Shown one piece after another: positions 44,889 through 55,510 of a stretch of 64,000 nt of DNA. The stretch lies in contig NC_053497.1 of the NCBI RefSeq assembly GCF_905171775.1, positions 36,645,781 through 36,709,780 on the forward strand, given 5' to 3'. Position 1 is the stretch's first letter; the number at the start of each line of letters is the position of its first letter. A program made the position numbers and the translations under genes. Source of the stretch: Rana temporaria. Taxonomy: Eukaryota; Chordata; Amphibia; Anura; Ranidae. The notes beneath the pieces are model-generated. The model had not been told where the DNA came from. It searched no databases and saw only the letters and a list, made by a program, of their open reading frames with translations.

Positions 44889-45624
44889 GGCCCAGATTCA
44901 AGAAGCACTTGCGCCCGCGCAACCATAGTTGCGCGGCGCAAGTGCTTACTTGCTCCGGTGTAACGAGTGCTCCTGATTCAGGAACCTCGTTACACCGAAT
45001 GCAGCCTAGGATGTGACAAACATAAGCCTCCTTATGCCTTCACATCCCAGGCTGCATTCTTGCGTTGGCCGCTAGGGGGCGCGGCCTTTGTGATCGGCGT
45101 GTAGTATGCAAATTGCATACTACCACCGATTCACAAAAGTTGCGCGGGCCCTGCGTACGCAAGGTACGGAGTTTCCGTACGGCGCCTTTAGCATAAGGTT
45201 GCTCCTGCTAATAGCAGGCGCAGCCAATGCTAAAGTATAGCTGCGCCTCCCGCTCGCGAAGTTCAAATTTCACGTCGTTTACGTAAGTGAACCGTGAATG
45301 GCGCTGGACGCCATTCACGTTCACTTACAAGCAAATGACGTCCTTGCGACGTCATTTGCCGCAATGCACGTCGGGAAAGTTTCCCGACGGAGCATGCGCT
45401 GTTCGCTCGGCACGGGAGCGCGCCTAATTTAAATGATTCCCGCCCCCGGCGGGATCATTTACATTAGGCAGCCTTGCGCCCGGCTGCTTAGCATATTGCC
45501 CGCGCAATTTACGGAGCAACTGCTCCGTGAATCGCGGGCAAAGCGCAATATTTGCGTGGGCGCAGAGAAAAAAATTTGCTCTTTGCCCACGCAAATATTG
45601 CGCGATTCTACTTGAATCTGGGCC
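44889..45624. mobile_element. Harbinger-like MITE (family C, GATTCAAG subtype), TSD ATT
   Basis: The ends GGCCCAGATTCAAGAAG and CTACTTGAATCTGGGCC are flanked by ATT at 44886-44888 and 45625-45627. It sits about 45 bp upstream of the YTDD box of the L1 relic. Confidence 0.87.
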
Positions 45625-45672
45625 ATTGTTTTGTCCTAATACTACATGATAGTGGTTTGAAAGTTAGATTAA

Positions 45673-47530
45673 AGGGGTTGTAAAGGTTTGTTTTTTATTT
45701 TCTAAATAGGTTCCTTTAGAGCCGGTTCACATAGGGGCGACATGGGAACATGGGATCCGACTTCAGCTCGCCCCAAGTCGTGCTGCATGAAGAAATCAAT
45801 GTAAGTGAATGGAGCGTCTTAATGCACACTACTGCAGTCGCTCCGAGTTGAAAAAAGGTTCCTGTACTACTTCAATCCGACTTGTACCCATTGATTTCAA
45901 TGGAAGTCGCCTCCAAGTCAGATTTCCGTTCACAGTGAGGCAACTTTACAGGAAGTCGCCCCAGTGTGAACCTGTTCTAAGGTAAACCCCTCCCTCCCAC
46001 AGGGGAACTGCACACCAAATTTTAAATAAAAAAACAGCATGGGTTCCCCTCCAGGATCATACCAGGCCCTTGGGTCCCCCCAAAATCCATACCAGACCCT
46101 TATTCGAGCACGCGGCCCGGCCGGTCAGGAAAGGGGTTGGGGACGGGCGAGCGCCCCCTCCTAAACCATGCCCTGCGGCCCCCCCACCCCAAAGCATCCT
46201 GTCCCTATGTTGATGGGGTCAAGGGCCTCTTCCCGAAAACCCTGGTCGTTGGTTGTCGGGATCTGCGGGCGGAGGGCTTATCTGAATCTGGGAGCCCCCT
46301 TTAATAAGGGGGCCCCCAGATCCCGGCCCCCCACCCTATGTGAATGGGTATGGGGTACATCGTACCCCTACCCATTCACCTGGTGGAAGTAAAATGTTAA
46401 TAAAAACACAACACAACGTTTTTTAAAGTAATTTATTAGGCAGCTCCTGGGGTTTTCTTCCGACTTCTCCCTTCTGCCAGGCACCTCCGCTATCTTCTTC
46501 CAGCTCTTTTCCTAGCGGGGGCCCGGTCTTCTACCTCCTTCCGACTTCGGGGGGGTCTTCTTCCGACTTTGGGGGTCTTCTTCAGAGTTCGGGGGGTCTT
46601 CCAATTTCTACGCTCTCTTCTCCGGCTCTCCAGTTCTTTCTCCCTTCTGCCGGGCACCACCGCTGTCTTCTTCCAGCTCTTTTACCAGCGGGGGCCCGGT
46701 CTTCTGCGTCGCCTTCTTCCCTCTTCTCTTCTTCGATGTTGACTCGACGCTCCCTCCCGCTGTAATGCCGGATGTGCGGTGCACAACGATTTATATTGGC
46801 CTCTTATGACGTCACAGTCCCAGCATGCTCCGGGTGGTGACGACATAAGGGGGCAGGGTACGGTTCAGGAGGCGGGGCTGCTCGCTTGTCCCCACCCCCT
46901 TTCCTGACCGGCCGTGCTGCGTGCTCGGATAAGGGTCTGGTATGGATTTTGGGGGACCCCATGCCAGTTTTTTATTTAAAATTTGGCATGAAGTTCCCCT
47001 TCTGGAGGCGACTTCAAGTCGCGTTGTAAGTCGCGCTGAAGTCGGCCCAAGTCGTGCTGTGATTCATACTGAAGTCGTGTCCAAGTTGCCTCCCAAAGTC
47101 ACGCTGAAAGTCGTGTTGCCCCTGTGTGAATGGGCTCTTAAGCTAGTGCATTGTTGGTTCACTTACCCTTTCCTTCGATTTCCCTTCTAAATGTTTTTTT
47201 TCTTTGTCTGAATTTCTCACTTCCTGTTCCTTCTCAGTAAGCTTAGTCAGCGTGCCCGCCCCCTCCCATGAGACTACATCCCTGCGGGGAGACGCTAGTC
47301 TCCCCGCAGGGATAAAGTCCCAAGGGAGGGGGCGAGCACGCTGACTAACCCCCAGCCAGAACAGCTCGGATGATGGGGGCAAGCTTACTGAGGCGGAACA
47401 GGAAGTGAGAAATTCAGACAAAGAAAAAAAACATTTAGAACGGAAATCGAAGGAAAGGGTATGTGAACCAACAATGCACTAGCTTAAAGGAACCTATTTA
47501 GAAAGTAAAAAACAAACCTTTACAACCCCT
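45673..47530. mobile_element. TTAA-type foldback element (family I) with nested insertions
   Basis: The ends AGGGGTTGTAAAGGTTTGTT and AACAAACCTTTACAACCCCT lie between TTAA at 45669-45672 and 47531-47534. After CTTTAGAGCC it contains family H parts (45720-45980 and 46990-47140). Between them is a further inverted block (46005-46995) with AAAATCCATACCAGACCCTT and its complement, so at least three layers are nested. The remaining family I arms (47145-47530) contain opposed CTTTGTCTGAATTTCTCACTT motifs. Confidence 0.7.
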
Positions 47531-48054
47531 TTAAGAATCAGTGGGGACAGGGGGAATCCCTGATGTGATTTGAGAAGGTGAACTAGTCTGACCTGACTGC
47601 TACCTAGGGAGTAAAGCAAAGAGGCCAAAATCATGTGAAATGTGAGAACCCATATCAAAGGATTTCAGAAACTGCCAGTTCACTTTGTCAATGGCCTTGT
47701 TTGCATTCGTAGACATGAGCAAATAATAAGGTAGTCCTTGACTGGGTGGACTGAATGAGATTGATGTTGTTTCTGGCTTCCCGTAATGAGACAAAGCCAA
47801 CTTGATCAGTATGATCAATTTAAATGGAGGTAGGGTAGGAAGGAATCTGTTGGCTCAAATTTAAAAAAAAAAGTTTCAGGAATGGGATCACTGATCGTTA
47901 CTAAACTGAGTAGGACCTGGAACTTTACTGACTTAGGGGAAGAGATGGCTAATTTGAATTTCCCTGCTGTAGTAGGTCCATCTATTGCTTTTTGAGGAAA
48001 AAAAAATCACTTGTATTGCTATGTGGTATTTTCATACAGCAGGCAACTTATGAG

Positions 48055-48345
48055 CAGGGACGGACTGACCATTCGGGCACTGCCCGAGGGCCCCATGCCA
48101 CTAGGGGGCCACATCAGGGTAGGCCAGCCTCATTAAAACCAGGGACAGTATGTAAAAATCTGTGTTTTTTAAAAAAAATCCCAAGATTATAGCTGTGTGT
48201 GTGTATGTGTATTCTGTGTGTATGTATACTGTGTGTGTATATTGTGTGTCTGTGTGTGTATACTGTATGGCTCCATAATCTATTGCCTGGGGGCCCCATA
48301 ATCTCTTATGGCCCGGGGGCCACATGAGTTGTCAGTCCGCCCCTG
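48055..48345. mobile_element. hAT MITE, 8-bp TSD CTTATGAG
   Basis: The termini CAGGGACGGACTGACC and GTCAGTCCGCCCCTG carry GGGCCCC-rich subterminal sequence. The direct repeat CTTATGAG lies at 48047-48054 and 48346-48353. A (TGTGTGTA)n microsatellite is internal. Confidence 0.93.
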
Positions 48346-48454
48346 CTTATGAGTTGGGTTTGGAATTTGCTTCTTTCAGTGCTGAAAGCTTAGTGCTGGT
48401 AGCTTTTTCTGCAGAGCTCCCAACACTGAGGGCAATATACCCTAATCCCTAATC

Positions 48455-48580
48455 CAGTGATGGCGAACCTTGGCACCCCAGAACTACATTTCCCATGGTT
48501 CTCATGCACTCTGCAGTGTAGCTGTGCTCATGGGAAATGTAGTTCCAAAACATCTGGGGTGCCAAGGTTCACCATCACTG
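48455..48580. mobile_element. Small hAT MITE, near-perfect palindrome
   Basis: The termini CAGTGATGGCGAACCTTGGC and GCCAAGGTTCACCATCACTG and inner GGAACTACA-type arms form a 126-bp hairpin. The flanking octamers CCCTAATC (48447-48454) and CCCTACTC (48581-48588) differ at one base. Confidence 0.85.
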
Positions 48581-48713
48581 CCCTACTCACTCTACCCTAC
48601 CACCCTAGCCCTTACTAATGTAAATGTACTTCCTTGTTTGTATACTCGCCTCACCTTCAGCAGGATCCTCTGCTCCAATGACTAACCATTTGGGGCTCAA
48701 GGTCCCTGTAATG

Positions 48714-49246
48714 TAGGGTGACCAGAAATTCCCAGTTTCAGGGGACAGTCCCCTGATTGAGGACACTGTCCCTGGACCAAGTCTGTCCCTGGTTTTGTCC
48801 CCAGATTGGATTTAATAGGGGGCAGGGGCAATTTCAAAGACAGCCAGTGCAGAATTAAAATAAAAAAATTATACACCCCCGCTCCGCCGTGCCTACTAGC
48901 ATAAGGGGGGTTTATTTTTTTTCATGATCTGTGCCCCTTTCTGATGATCATGTGCTGGTCGGAGCGAAGGGAATATTTCTTCAGTTTCGGGTGCATGCCC
49001 ATTCAGCTTCGCTTGCATGTTCTTCTGCATTGGCTCAAATCCTGGTCAGCCACCTGCCTATCTCCTTGCCTTCCCTGGTGGAGTGATCTTCCTCCGCTCC
49101 CCATCCAGTAGTAGCCGGGGGCCCAAAGAGTAAGACTTGAGAGGCTGTGAGGCGGGCAGCCATGGGAAGAGAGTCGCTGATTGTTGCCATTACTAGTAAA
49201 GAAAAAATATGTCCCCGGATTTCATTTTAAAAATCTGGTCACCTTA
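48714..49246. mobile_element. hAT-like element with TAGGGTGACCAG ends
   Basis: The left end TAGGGTGACCAGA and the right end TCTGGTCACCTTA are inverted. The flanking octamers CTGTAATG (48706-48713) and TTGTAATG (49247-49254) differ at one base. It interrupts copy 1 of the triplicated segment. Confidence 0.75.
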
Positions 49247-49640
49247 TTGTAATGGAATATACCGTTTCGGCCGAGGAGCCAATATGTTTCCCCAGCGAAT
49301 ACTCATTATCAATAACGAATACAATCACTGTAGCACTGGTAAAAGATACAAAATGGATCCTGTGACAAGGTGCAATGAAAGATATGTCTCGTCTTTGCTG
49401 TATTTTTAGAATGTATGCAAGTGTTGGCAATTAAAATGATTACATATGTCTGTGTTTATTGACCACAATTTTTCCTATCTCTTGAGCCTTCAACCCCAGG
49501 TAATGTAAAGTACTCGGCAGATAACACAACCCTTTATATAATAATCCTGAGAGATAAACACATGACGACGCTAAAGATGTTTGACAACAGAAACTTGACT
49601 CTTCTCCAGGTAAATGAAAAAAGAACGATGCTGATAAGGC
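49230..49640 (+). repeat. Triplicated segment, copy 1
   Basis: Shared landmarks of all copies are GGAATCTACTGTTTCAG-like text, CAATAAAAGATAGGCAGA-like text, ATGTCTGTGT..TTATTGACC, and the 110-nt exon-like block. This copy has diverged most upstream; related sequence continues left of the hAT element to about 48600. Confidence 0.8.
49500..49609 (+). CDS. Candidate 110-nt exon in triplicated segment, copy 1 (intact splice sites)
   Basis: The acceptor CAACCCCAG and the donor CAG/GTAAAT bracket an open segment (phase 2 in, phase 0 out). It encodes NVKYSADNTTLYIIILRDKH and continues to MFDNRNLTLLQ. The hydrophobic alternating pattern and the length are compatible with a lipocalin-type fourth exon (about 111 nt), but this is only a weak resemblance; no GxW motif or other exon was found. 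Two further copies lie downstream. It may be an exon of a decayed tandem gene family. Confidence 0.35.
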
Positions 49641-49696
49641 ATTTTCGTGTATGTGGCGCTTTAGAGTTCTATTCTTCTATTAGTTCTGGGAACTTG

Positions 49697-50638
49697 GGGC
49701 CAGATTCAGGTAGAATTACGTTACTCCGCAGCGGCGTAACGTATCCCATTTACGTTACACTGCCGCAGGTTTACAGCGTAAGTGCCTGATTCACAAAGCT
49801 CTTACCTGTAAACTTGCGACATGTCCCCTGTCGTACAACGCGTGTCACCAGATTTCTGGAAATAGCCGAGCTGCGACTCGGCACTATACGACGCCTGCGC
49901 CCGCCGTGTAGAGCTGACTTTGCAGGCGCCGTATAGTGCCGACTCGCAGCTCGGCAATTTCCGGAAATCTGGTGACGCGCGTTGTGCGACAGGGGACCTG
50001 TTTCACAAGCCGCCAATCATCTAACCGAAGGATAGGAACGCCCATATCAGGTACTATCAGGTAGAAGTTCAGATAAACAGGGTAGTCCAAAGTTCAAGCC
50101 AAAAGGTCAAGGGCAGGTGAGATCAGAATAGTCCAATAGGCAAGCCGAGGTCAAGGTAGGAGAAGGCAGCAATCCGGTAGAGTATAGCCAAGGTCAGGTA
50201 AACAGGAACAAGATCAGATAAGGTTTTTCCAGGATCCAGGAAACACTCCAAACAAGCGCTGTGACAAACCAGCAACTAGCCACAGGAAAGGGAGAGGTTT
50301 AAATAGCCCGCTCAGGGCTCTGATTGGCTGGACGGAGCTACAGATCTTGCGCGCCCGTGCGCGCGCACCTGCACGCACCCGCGCGCGCCAACACCACGCA
50401 CGCGCGCGCCAACACCACGCGCGCGGCGCAAACAGCCGCGATTGCACCGTTCTGGAAGGCAGGTAAGAGTTAGTGCCCTGACAGCCCAGTCCCGCAGTCA
50501 TCGGAACCCGGAAGCCCTGGACAAAATCAGAATATAAAGGTATGTACGGAGAAAAAAAAAAAACGACCTGCCGAAAGTAAATGTCCTTAGTATGCTTGAT
50601 GTAATGTTAAAAAAAAATTTTTTGGGTGAACCCCCGCT
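49697..50638. mobile_element. Composite: family C left part, then M1-like element with insertion
   Basis: 49697-49812 starts GGGCCAGATTCAGGTAG and resembles family C arms. 49815-50638 is M1-like, with arms GGTGACGCG/CGCGTGTCACC and ends at GGGTGAACCCCCGCT before TTAA (50639-50642). About 50042-50490 is a foreign stretch with a Z-DNA-prone CGCGCGC zone. Confidence 0.5.
50345..50430. repeat. Alternating CG/GC tract
   Basis: Repeated GCGCGCGCC and ACACCACGC modules give a highly alternating purine-pyrimidine tract. Two GCGCGCCAACACCACGC units are visible. Confidence 0.7.
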
Positions 50639-50639
50639 T

Positions 50640-51130
50640 TAAGTCCTTGTTTGCATACCCACCTCTCCTTCCCTTAATCTTGCGATCTGATAATCAATCT
50701 TTCTGTGACAGGGTCCCTGAAATGGAATCTACTGTTTCAGTTGAGGTGCCAATATTTTTCCCGAGCGTAAACTAATGACATCACTGTAGCACTAGTCAAG
50801 CATACAAAAAACACCTGGTCAAGCATATAAAATGGATCCTTTAGAAGAGTCACGAGGTGCAATAAAAGATAGGCAGAAATCTTGCCTTATGTTTTTTTTA
50901 TAATGCATGCAAGTGTTGTTGATAAGTATAGTTATTACCTATGTCTGTGTGTTTTATTGACCGTGATCTTTTCCTATCTTCTGAGCCTTCCCCCTCAGGT
51001 AAGGTATAGCACTCGGCAGATAACACAACCCTTTATGCAATAATCATGAGAGATAAAAGAATGACGAAGTTGAGGTTGTTTGACAGCAGAAACTTGACCC
51101 TTCTCCAGTTTAAATAGGAAAATGAATAAA
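50640..51130 (+). repeat. Triplicated segment, copy 2
   Basis: Matches copies 1 and 3 over GGAATCTACTGTTTCAGTTG, AATAAAAGATAGGCAGAAAT and the exon-like block. It begins right after the M1 TTAA. Confidence 0.8.
50999..51108 (+). pseudogene. Exon-like block, copy 2 (broken)
   Basis: Same 110 nt length after the acceptor CCCCTCAG. The frame carries a TAG at its third codon and the donor GT is replaced by TT, so this copy cannot be a functional version of the copy 1 exon. Confidence 0.55.
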
Positions 51131-51471
51131 GAATCGCCTCGATAGGACAATTTGTTCCATTAACAATAAGTTAGGTTTAAAGTTCTCCTCCTTCAGTTCT
51201 GAGATTCTGGTGCTTGTAGCTATTGTCATAGAACGACATAGGCCGGCCATGCACGGCTCGAAACTCGACCAGATCAGTAGGAATCGGCAAGATTCAAACC
51301 AATCATGAGCAGGCTGAATGTACCGGGTTGATCAATCGATCAACTTGGGTACAACCAGCCTTCCATATTCACTTCCAATTATCGAAAGAGGCTAATATAG
51401 ACGCTAGCAATAATCACTGTGGTCTCCTGGTGGGGCTGGCTTTCCTTCGACACAATCCTCCACTCCGATGA
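51131..51471. other. Intergenic stretch, dispersed repeat
   Basis: TGATCAATCGATCAACTTGGG..CAACCAGCC and AGCAATAATCACTGTG recur at 61290-61390. No gene. Confidence 0.5.
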
Positions 51472-51479
51472 CTTATCAC

Positions 51480-52838
51480 CAGGGCCGGATTTGCCCTCCC
51501 TGCCGCCCCAAGGCCAGGTTCCACAATGCACCCCCTCCCCGCCAACCGAACCAGCCCCCCCCCCCCCTAATCAACGGAGAATGGCAACTGGATGGCAGGG
51601 GCGGCACAGTTAGTTCAAATATTATTAAAAAAAAATCTTTTACTTTTTTATCACTTTTTTTTTATTTATAGCTTCTCGTTTTCCTTTTTTTTTTGGTATA
51701 ATTTTCTTATTTTTAACATTATTTTTCTTATTCTTTACTTTTTTAATTACTGTATTTTCTGGCGTATAAGACTACCTTTTACACTTAAAAAAACTGGCCA
51801 AAAAGCAGGGGTCGTCTTATACGCCGGGTCAACTGCTCGGATGCCTGCTGGATGTGCGGTAATACTGTATGTAGCTTTGGCTACATACAGTATATTCCTC
51901 TTAGCCAATCCCGGTGAGCGATGTATTCAAATTAATACAGAGCCTGCTCAGATTGGAGTAACAACCTCTGCCAATCCGAGCAGGCTACATACAGTAGCCT
52001 GCTTGGATTGGCTTTGAGAGTCAGAGAGGCATGGGCTGATGATGTTACAGCCTCTGCCAATCCAAGCAGGCTTTGTATTCATTAATAGAATACATCGCTC
52101 GCCGTGATTGGCTCCAGCTCCAGCAAGAAGGAAGAAGAAAATGGCTCCAGAAGGAAGAAATATGAAGCGTCGGAAGCCTCGGAAGGGGGGTTGTCTTATA
52201 CGATGAGTACAGGCAAAAAATCTTAAAAAACAACTGTAAAATTAGGGGGTCGTCTTATACGCCCGGTCGCCTTATACGCCGGAAAATACGGTACTTTTTT
52301 ATTTAATTATTTATTTTTTATCTTTTTTTTTTATAATTTTTTTTTTTTTCACTTAACTTTATTGCTCTGTCACCTCCAATTGTGTGATAGCAATTGGAGG
52401 TGATATGTTCTCTTTATTGACCCTGTTACCTCCAAAACAGGAGTCCTAGCACTGTGCTAGAACTGCTGTCACGGCTGAGATGGGAAGAGCGCAGCTCACC
52501 CCTCTTACTGTGTACATGGGCGGCAGGGACAGAAGACAGACTCTGCAGCCGGGGGGGAGGACGGATTCCCGAAGACAGAGCCAGCAGATAGAGGTGTGTG
52601 TGTGTGTGTGTGTGTGGGGGGGGATGGATGGCAGCACAAAGTGATTTTGGCGACATCGCAGCAATCACTTGTTAACGAGCAAGCAAATTCCCCCACACTA
52701 CATTTAGTCCTGCTAGAAAGCAACTTACCGCCCTTAACTATATGTTCCGGGCATCTGGGTACGCCATGCAACTGCTGCCCCTTGGTGCCTTGCCGCCCCG
52801 AGGCCTGGCCTCGGTGGCCTTGTGGGAAACCGGGCCTG
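51480..52838. mobile_element. hAT element, 8-bp TSD CTTATCAC, containing a nested MITE
   Basis: The termini CAGGGCCGGATTTGCCC and GGGAAACCGGGCCTG are inverted. The direct repeat CTTATCAC lies at 51472-51479 and 52839-52846. Length 1,359 bp including the nested palindrome 51750-52291 and a (GT)n run near 52594-52616. No transposase ORF remains. Confidence 0.9.
51750..52291. mobile_element. TA-flanked palindromic MITE with GGCGTATAAG ends
   Basis: The ends CTGTATTTTCTGGCGTATAA and TTATACGCCGGAAAATACGG lie next to TA on both sides. Subterminal GTCGTCTTATACGCC repeats and GCCAATCC/GGATTGG arms are present. It is nested in the hAT element. Confidence 0.8.
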
Positions 52839-52846
52839 CTTATCAC

Positions 52847-53245
52847 CCTGGGTCTCTGCGCTGGAATCTACTGTTTTAGCTGAGGGGCCATTATGTTACT
52901 TCAGAGAACACTCATTATCATTACCTAGCGACATCACTATGACACTGGTCAAGCATACAGAAAGCAACAAGGTGCAATAAAAGATAGGCAGAAGTCTTGA
53001 TTTATTTTCATAATGCATGCGAGTGTTGGTACTAAGTATAGTTATCGCCTATGTCTGTGTATTTTATTGACCGCGATCTTTTCCTATCTCCTGAGCCTTC
53101 ACCCTCAGGTAATGTAAAGTACTCGGCAGATAACACAACCCTTTATATAATAATCCTGAGAGATAAAAGAATGACGAAGTTGAGGATGTTTGACAACAGA
53201 AACTTGACCCTTCTCCAGCTTTACCAGGAAAATGAATAAAGAACC
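52847..53245 (+). repeat. Triplicated segment, copy 3
   Basis: Closest to copy 2 in sequence; begins directly after the hAT target duplication. Confidence 0.8.
53109..53218 (+). pseudogene. Exon-like block, copy 3 (open, donor lost)
   Basis: The acceptor CACCCTCAG is followed by an open 110-nt block encoding NVKYSADNTTLYIIILRDKR. The donor GT is CT here, and read-through adds LYQENE then a stop. A weak downstream acceptor at 53406 precedes GANDISTERPALPCSTFAK and a stop, in a compatible phase. It could be a decayed terminal gene copy. Confidence 0.35.
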
Positions 53246-53494
53246 GCCTTGATAAGAGAAAACACAGAGCCAGGTACTTCCCAAGAACTGAATGGGCGAA
53301 GGTCACTCAGCTGTTTCCAGCAAGTTCATTAACTTTTTGTTGCTGAGCATTGGCTGGAGGATATAACACATTCACTATTGCAATCTACTGTACACAACAT
53401 TTCCAGGGAGCAAATGATATCAGCACAGAAAGACCAGCCCTACCCTGTTCAACATTTGCAAAGTAACCAATTAAAATGCTAATTAAGACATTAA

Positions 53495-54461
53495 CCACGA
53501 CCCGGACCATTATGCAGGTTAACGACCTTGCCCCTTTTTGCGATTCGGCACTGCGTCGCTTTAACTCCCAAACAAAATTGGCGTCCTTTTTCCCCCCACA
53601 AATAGAGCTTTCTTTTGGTGGTATTTGATCAACTCTGCGGTTTTCATTTTTTGCGCTATAAACAAAAATATAGCGACAATTTTGAAAAAAATGCAATATT
53701 TTTTACTTTTTGCTATAATAAATATCCCCCAAAAATATATATAAAATAAAATGTTTTCCTTAGTTTAGGCCGATACGTATTCTTCTACATATTTTTGGTA
53801 AAAAAAATCGCAATAAGCGTTTATCGGTTGGTTTGCGCAAAATTTATAGCGTTTACAAAATAGGGGATAGTTTTATTGCATTTTTATTAATTTTTTTTTT
53901 TTTACTACTAATGACGGCGATCAGCGATTTTTTTCGTGACTGCGACATTATGACGGACACATCGGACAATTTTGACACATTTTTGGGACCATTGTCATTT
54001 TCACAGCAAAAAGTGCTATAAAAATGCACTGATTACTGTGAAAATGACAATTGCAGTTTAGGAGTTAACCACTAGGGGGCATTGTAGGGGTTTGGTGTGA
54101 CCTCATATGTGTTTCTAACTGTAGGGGGGCGGGGCTGGACGTTTGACGTAATTGAACGTCTTTCCCTATATCAGGGAACAGATGATCAATGACAATGCCA
54201 CACAGAAGAACAGGGAAGGTGTGTTTACACACACCTCTTCCCATTCTTCAGCTCCGGTGACCAATCGCAGGACACCGGCGGCGATCGGGTCCTCGGGTGC
54301 CGCAGGCGAGGTAACGGAGCTTAGGACCGGGTCGCGAGCGCTACGCCGCCGGTGTGCTCACGACCCCACGGCTGGGCTTAAAGAGACACGTACAGGTACA
54401 TGATTGTGCCCAGTCGTGCCATTCTGCCGACGTATATGGGCGTGAAGGGGTCCTTAAGTGG
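53495..54461. mobile_element. piggyBac-like non-autonomous element (family F), inverted orientation
   Basis: It lies between TTAA at 53491-53494 and 54462-54465. The left end is CCACGACCCGGACC and the right end is TCCTTAAGTGG. The conserved body (AAATAGAGCTTTCTTTTGGTGG, TTGCGCTATAAAC, TTATCGGTTGGTTTGCGC) is the reverse of 35778-36736. Confidence 0.7.
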
Positions 54462-54724
54462 TTAAAGTTCAGGGTATTAAAATGGAACTATTTTTATAGT
54501 CTGGCACACATTGGTCAAATATCGGCCAGTTCAACAGAAACCATCTGACATTTGGCCAGTGTGTACAGCAGCCTGTCCCACAGAAGGCCGACCTAATGTC
54601 CGGCTTCTGTTGAACAGGCATGCTAGAAAAGTTTTTTTTATCTTAATGCATAAAATGCATTAAAGTGGATGTAAACCCACTCTCATCCTTTCTAAACTAC
54701 TGCCGTAGTCCTGATCTATAAGGA

Positions 54725-54853
54725 TATAGATGCCTCCTGCACAGGGCAGCCATCAGGAAAAAAAAATACAAAAAAGGGGGGTTGCCATCCGGGACCTCTG
54801 GGCCCTTTAATAATAATAATTAAAAAAAGAAACCTCTGGGCCCTTTAATAAAA

Positions 54854-54930
<77 letters not shown>

Positions 54931-55510
54931 ACATTTATAAAAAAAAATAAAAAGGGGGGGCCCTGGGGACCTCTGTGCCCTTTAATAAAAACATAAAAAA
55001 TAAACATATATATAAACAAAAATAAAAAAATAAACATTTATAACAAATAAAAAAAGATGGTTTGCCATCCGGGGCCCTGGGGACCTCTGGGCCCTTTAAT
55101 AATGATAATAATAATAAATATATATACATATATATGTGTGTGTATATATATATATATAAAAAAAATATTAAAAAAGGGGGGTTGTCATCCGGGGCCCTGG
55201 GGATCTCCGGGCCCCCCCGTACCCCTAAAAAAAAAATTGGCCCTTTAATAAAAAATAAAATAAAGATATATTAGAAAAAAAAAATTATAAAAAAAAGGGG
55301 GGGTTTCCATCCGAGGCCCTGGGGGCCTTCGGGCCCCCGGGGACCTCCTGACCTCTATAAAAAAATAATAATTGGCCCTTTAATAATAAATAAAAGAAAA
55401 ATATAATAAAAGAAAAATATTTTTTTTTATAAAAAATAAATAAAAAAAAGGGGAGTTGCCATATGGGGCCCTATGGGCTTCCGGGTCACTGGGGACCTCC
55501 GGACCCCTTT
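54725..55510. repeat. Low-complexity array: GGGGCCCTGGGGACCT modules, A/T runs, (AT)n
   Basis: About five modules of AAAAAGGGGGGTTGCCATCC, GGGGCCCTGGGGACCTCTGG, GCCCTTTAATAA are separated by AT-rich runs. A pure (AT)n lies at about 54857-54922. It matches 57310-58010. Confidence 0.85.

Larger units (their letters stand above)
42240..48000 (-). pseudogene. L1-type LINE ORF2 relic in pieces, split by four DNA transposons
   Basis: Minus-strand fragments line up in ORF2 order. At about 47600-47880 is an RT segment (LIKLALSHYGKPETTSISFS, then LLMSTNANKAIDKVNWQFLK). At 44790-44870 is HKVAAYTDDLLFISSLEIAL, the RT catalytic box with YTDD in place of YADD or FADD. At 43840-43950 is SLKYLGTKINP. At 43200-43360 is KMTTLPQTLYL..MLPI. 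At 42310-42440 are RWYQASMLLHKIYPQVS and a frameshifted CWRC-like end (LHHILWNC). Stops and frameshifts are frequent, so it is dead. The intervening blocks 43384-43820, 43961-44694, 44889-45624 and 45673-47530 are later insertions. Confident as an L1/Tx1-type relic; the exact clade is not determined. Confidence 0.8.

Noticed and set aside
52505..52846. 113-codon minus-strand frame
   Set aside because: Lies across the right part of a hAT element with a (GT)n run; the peptide includes a His-Thr repeat from the microsatellite.
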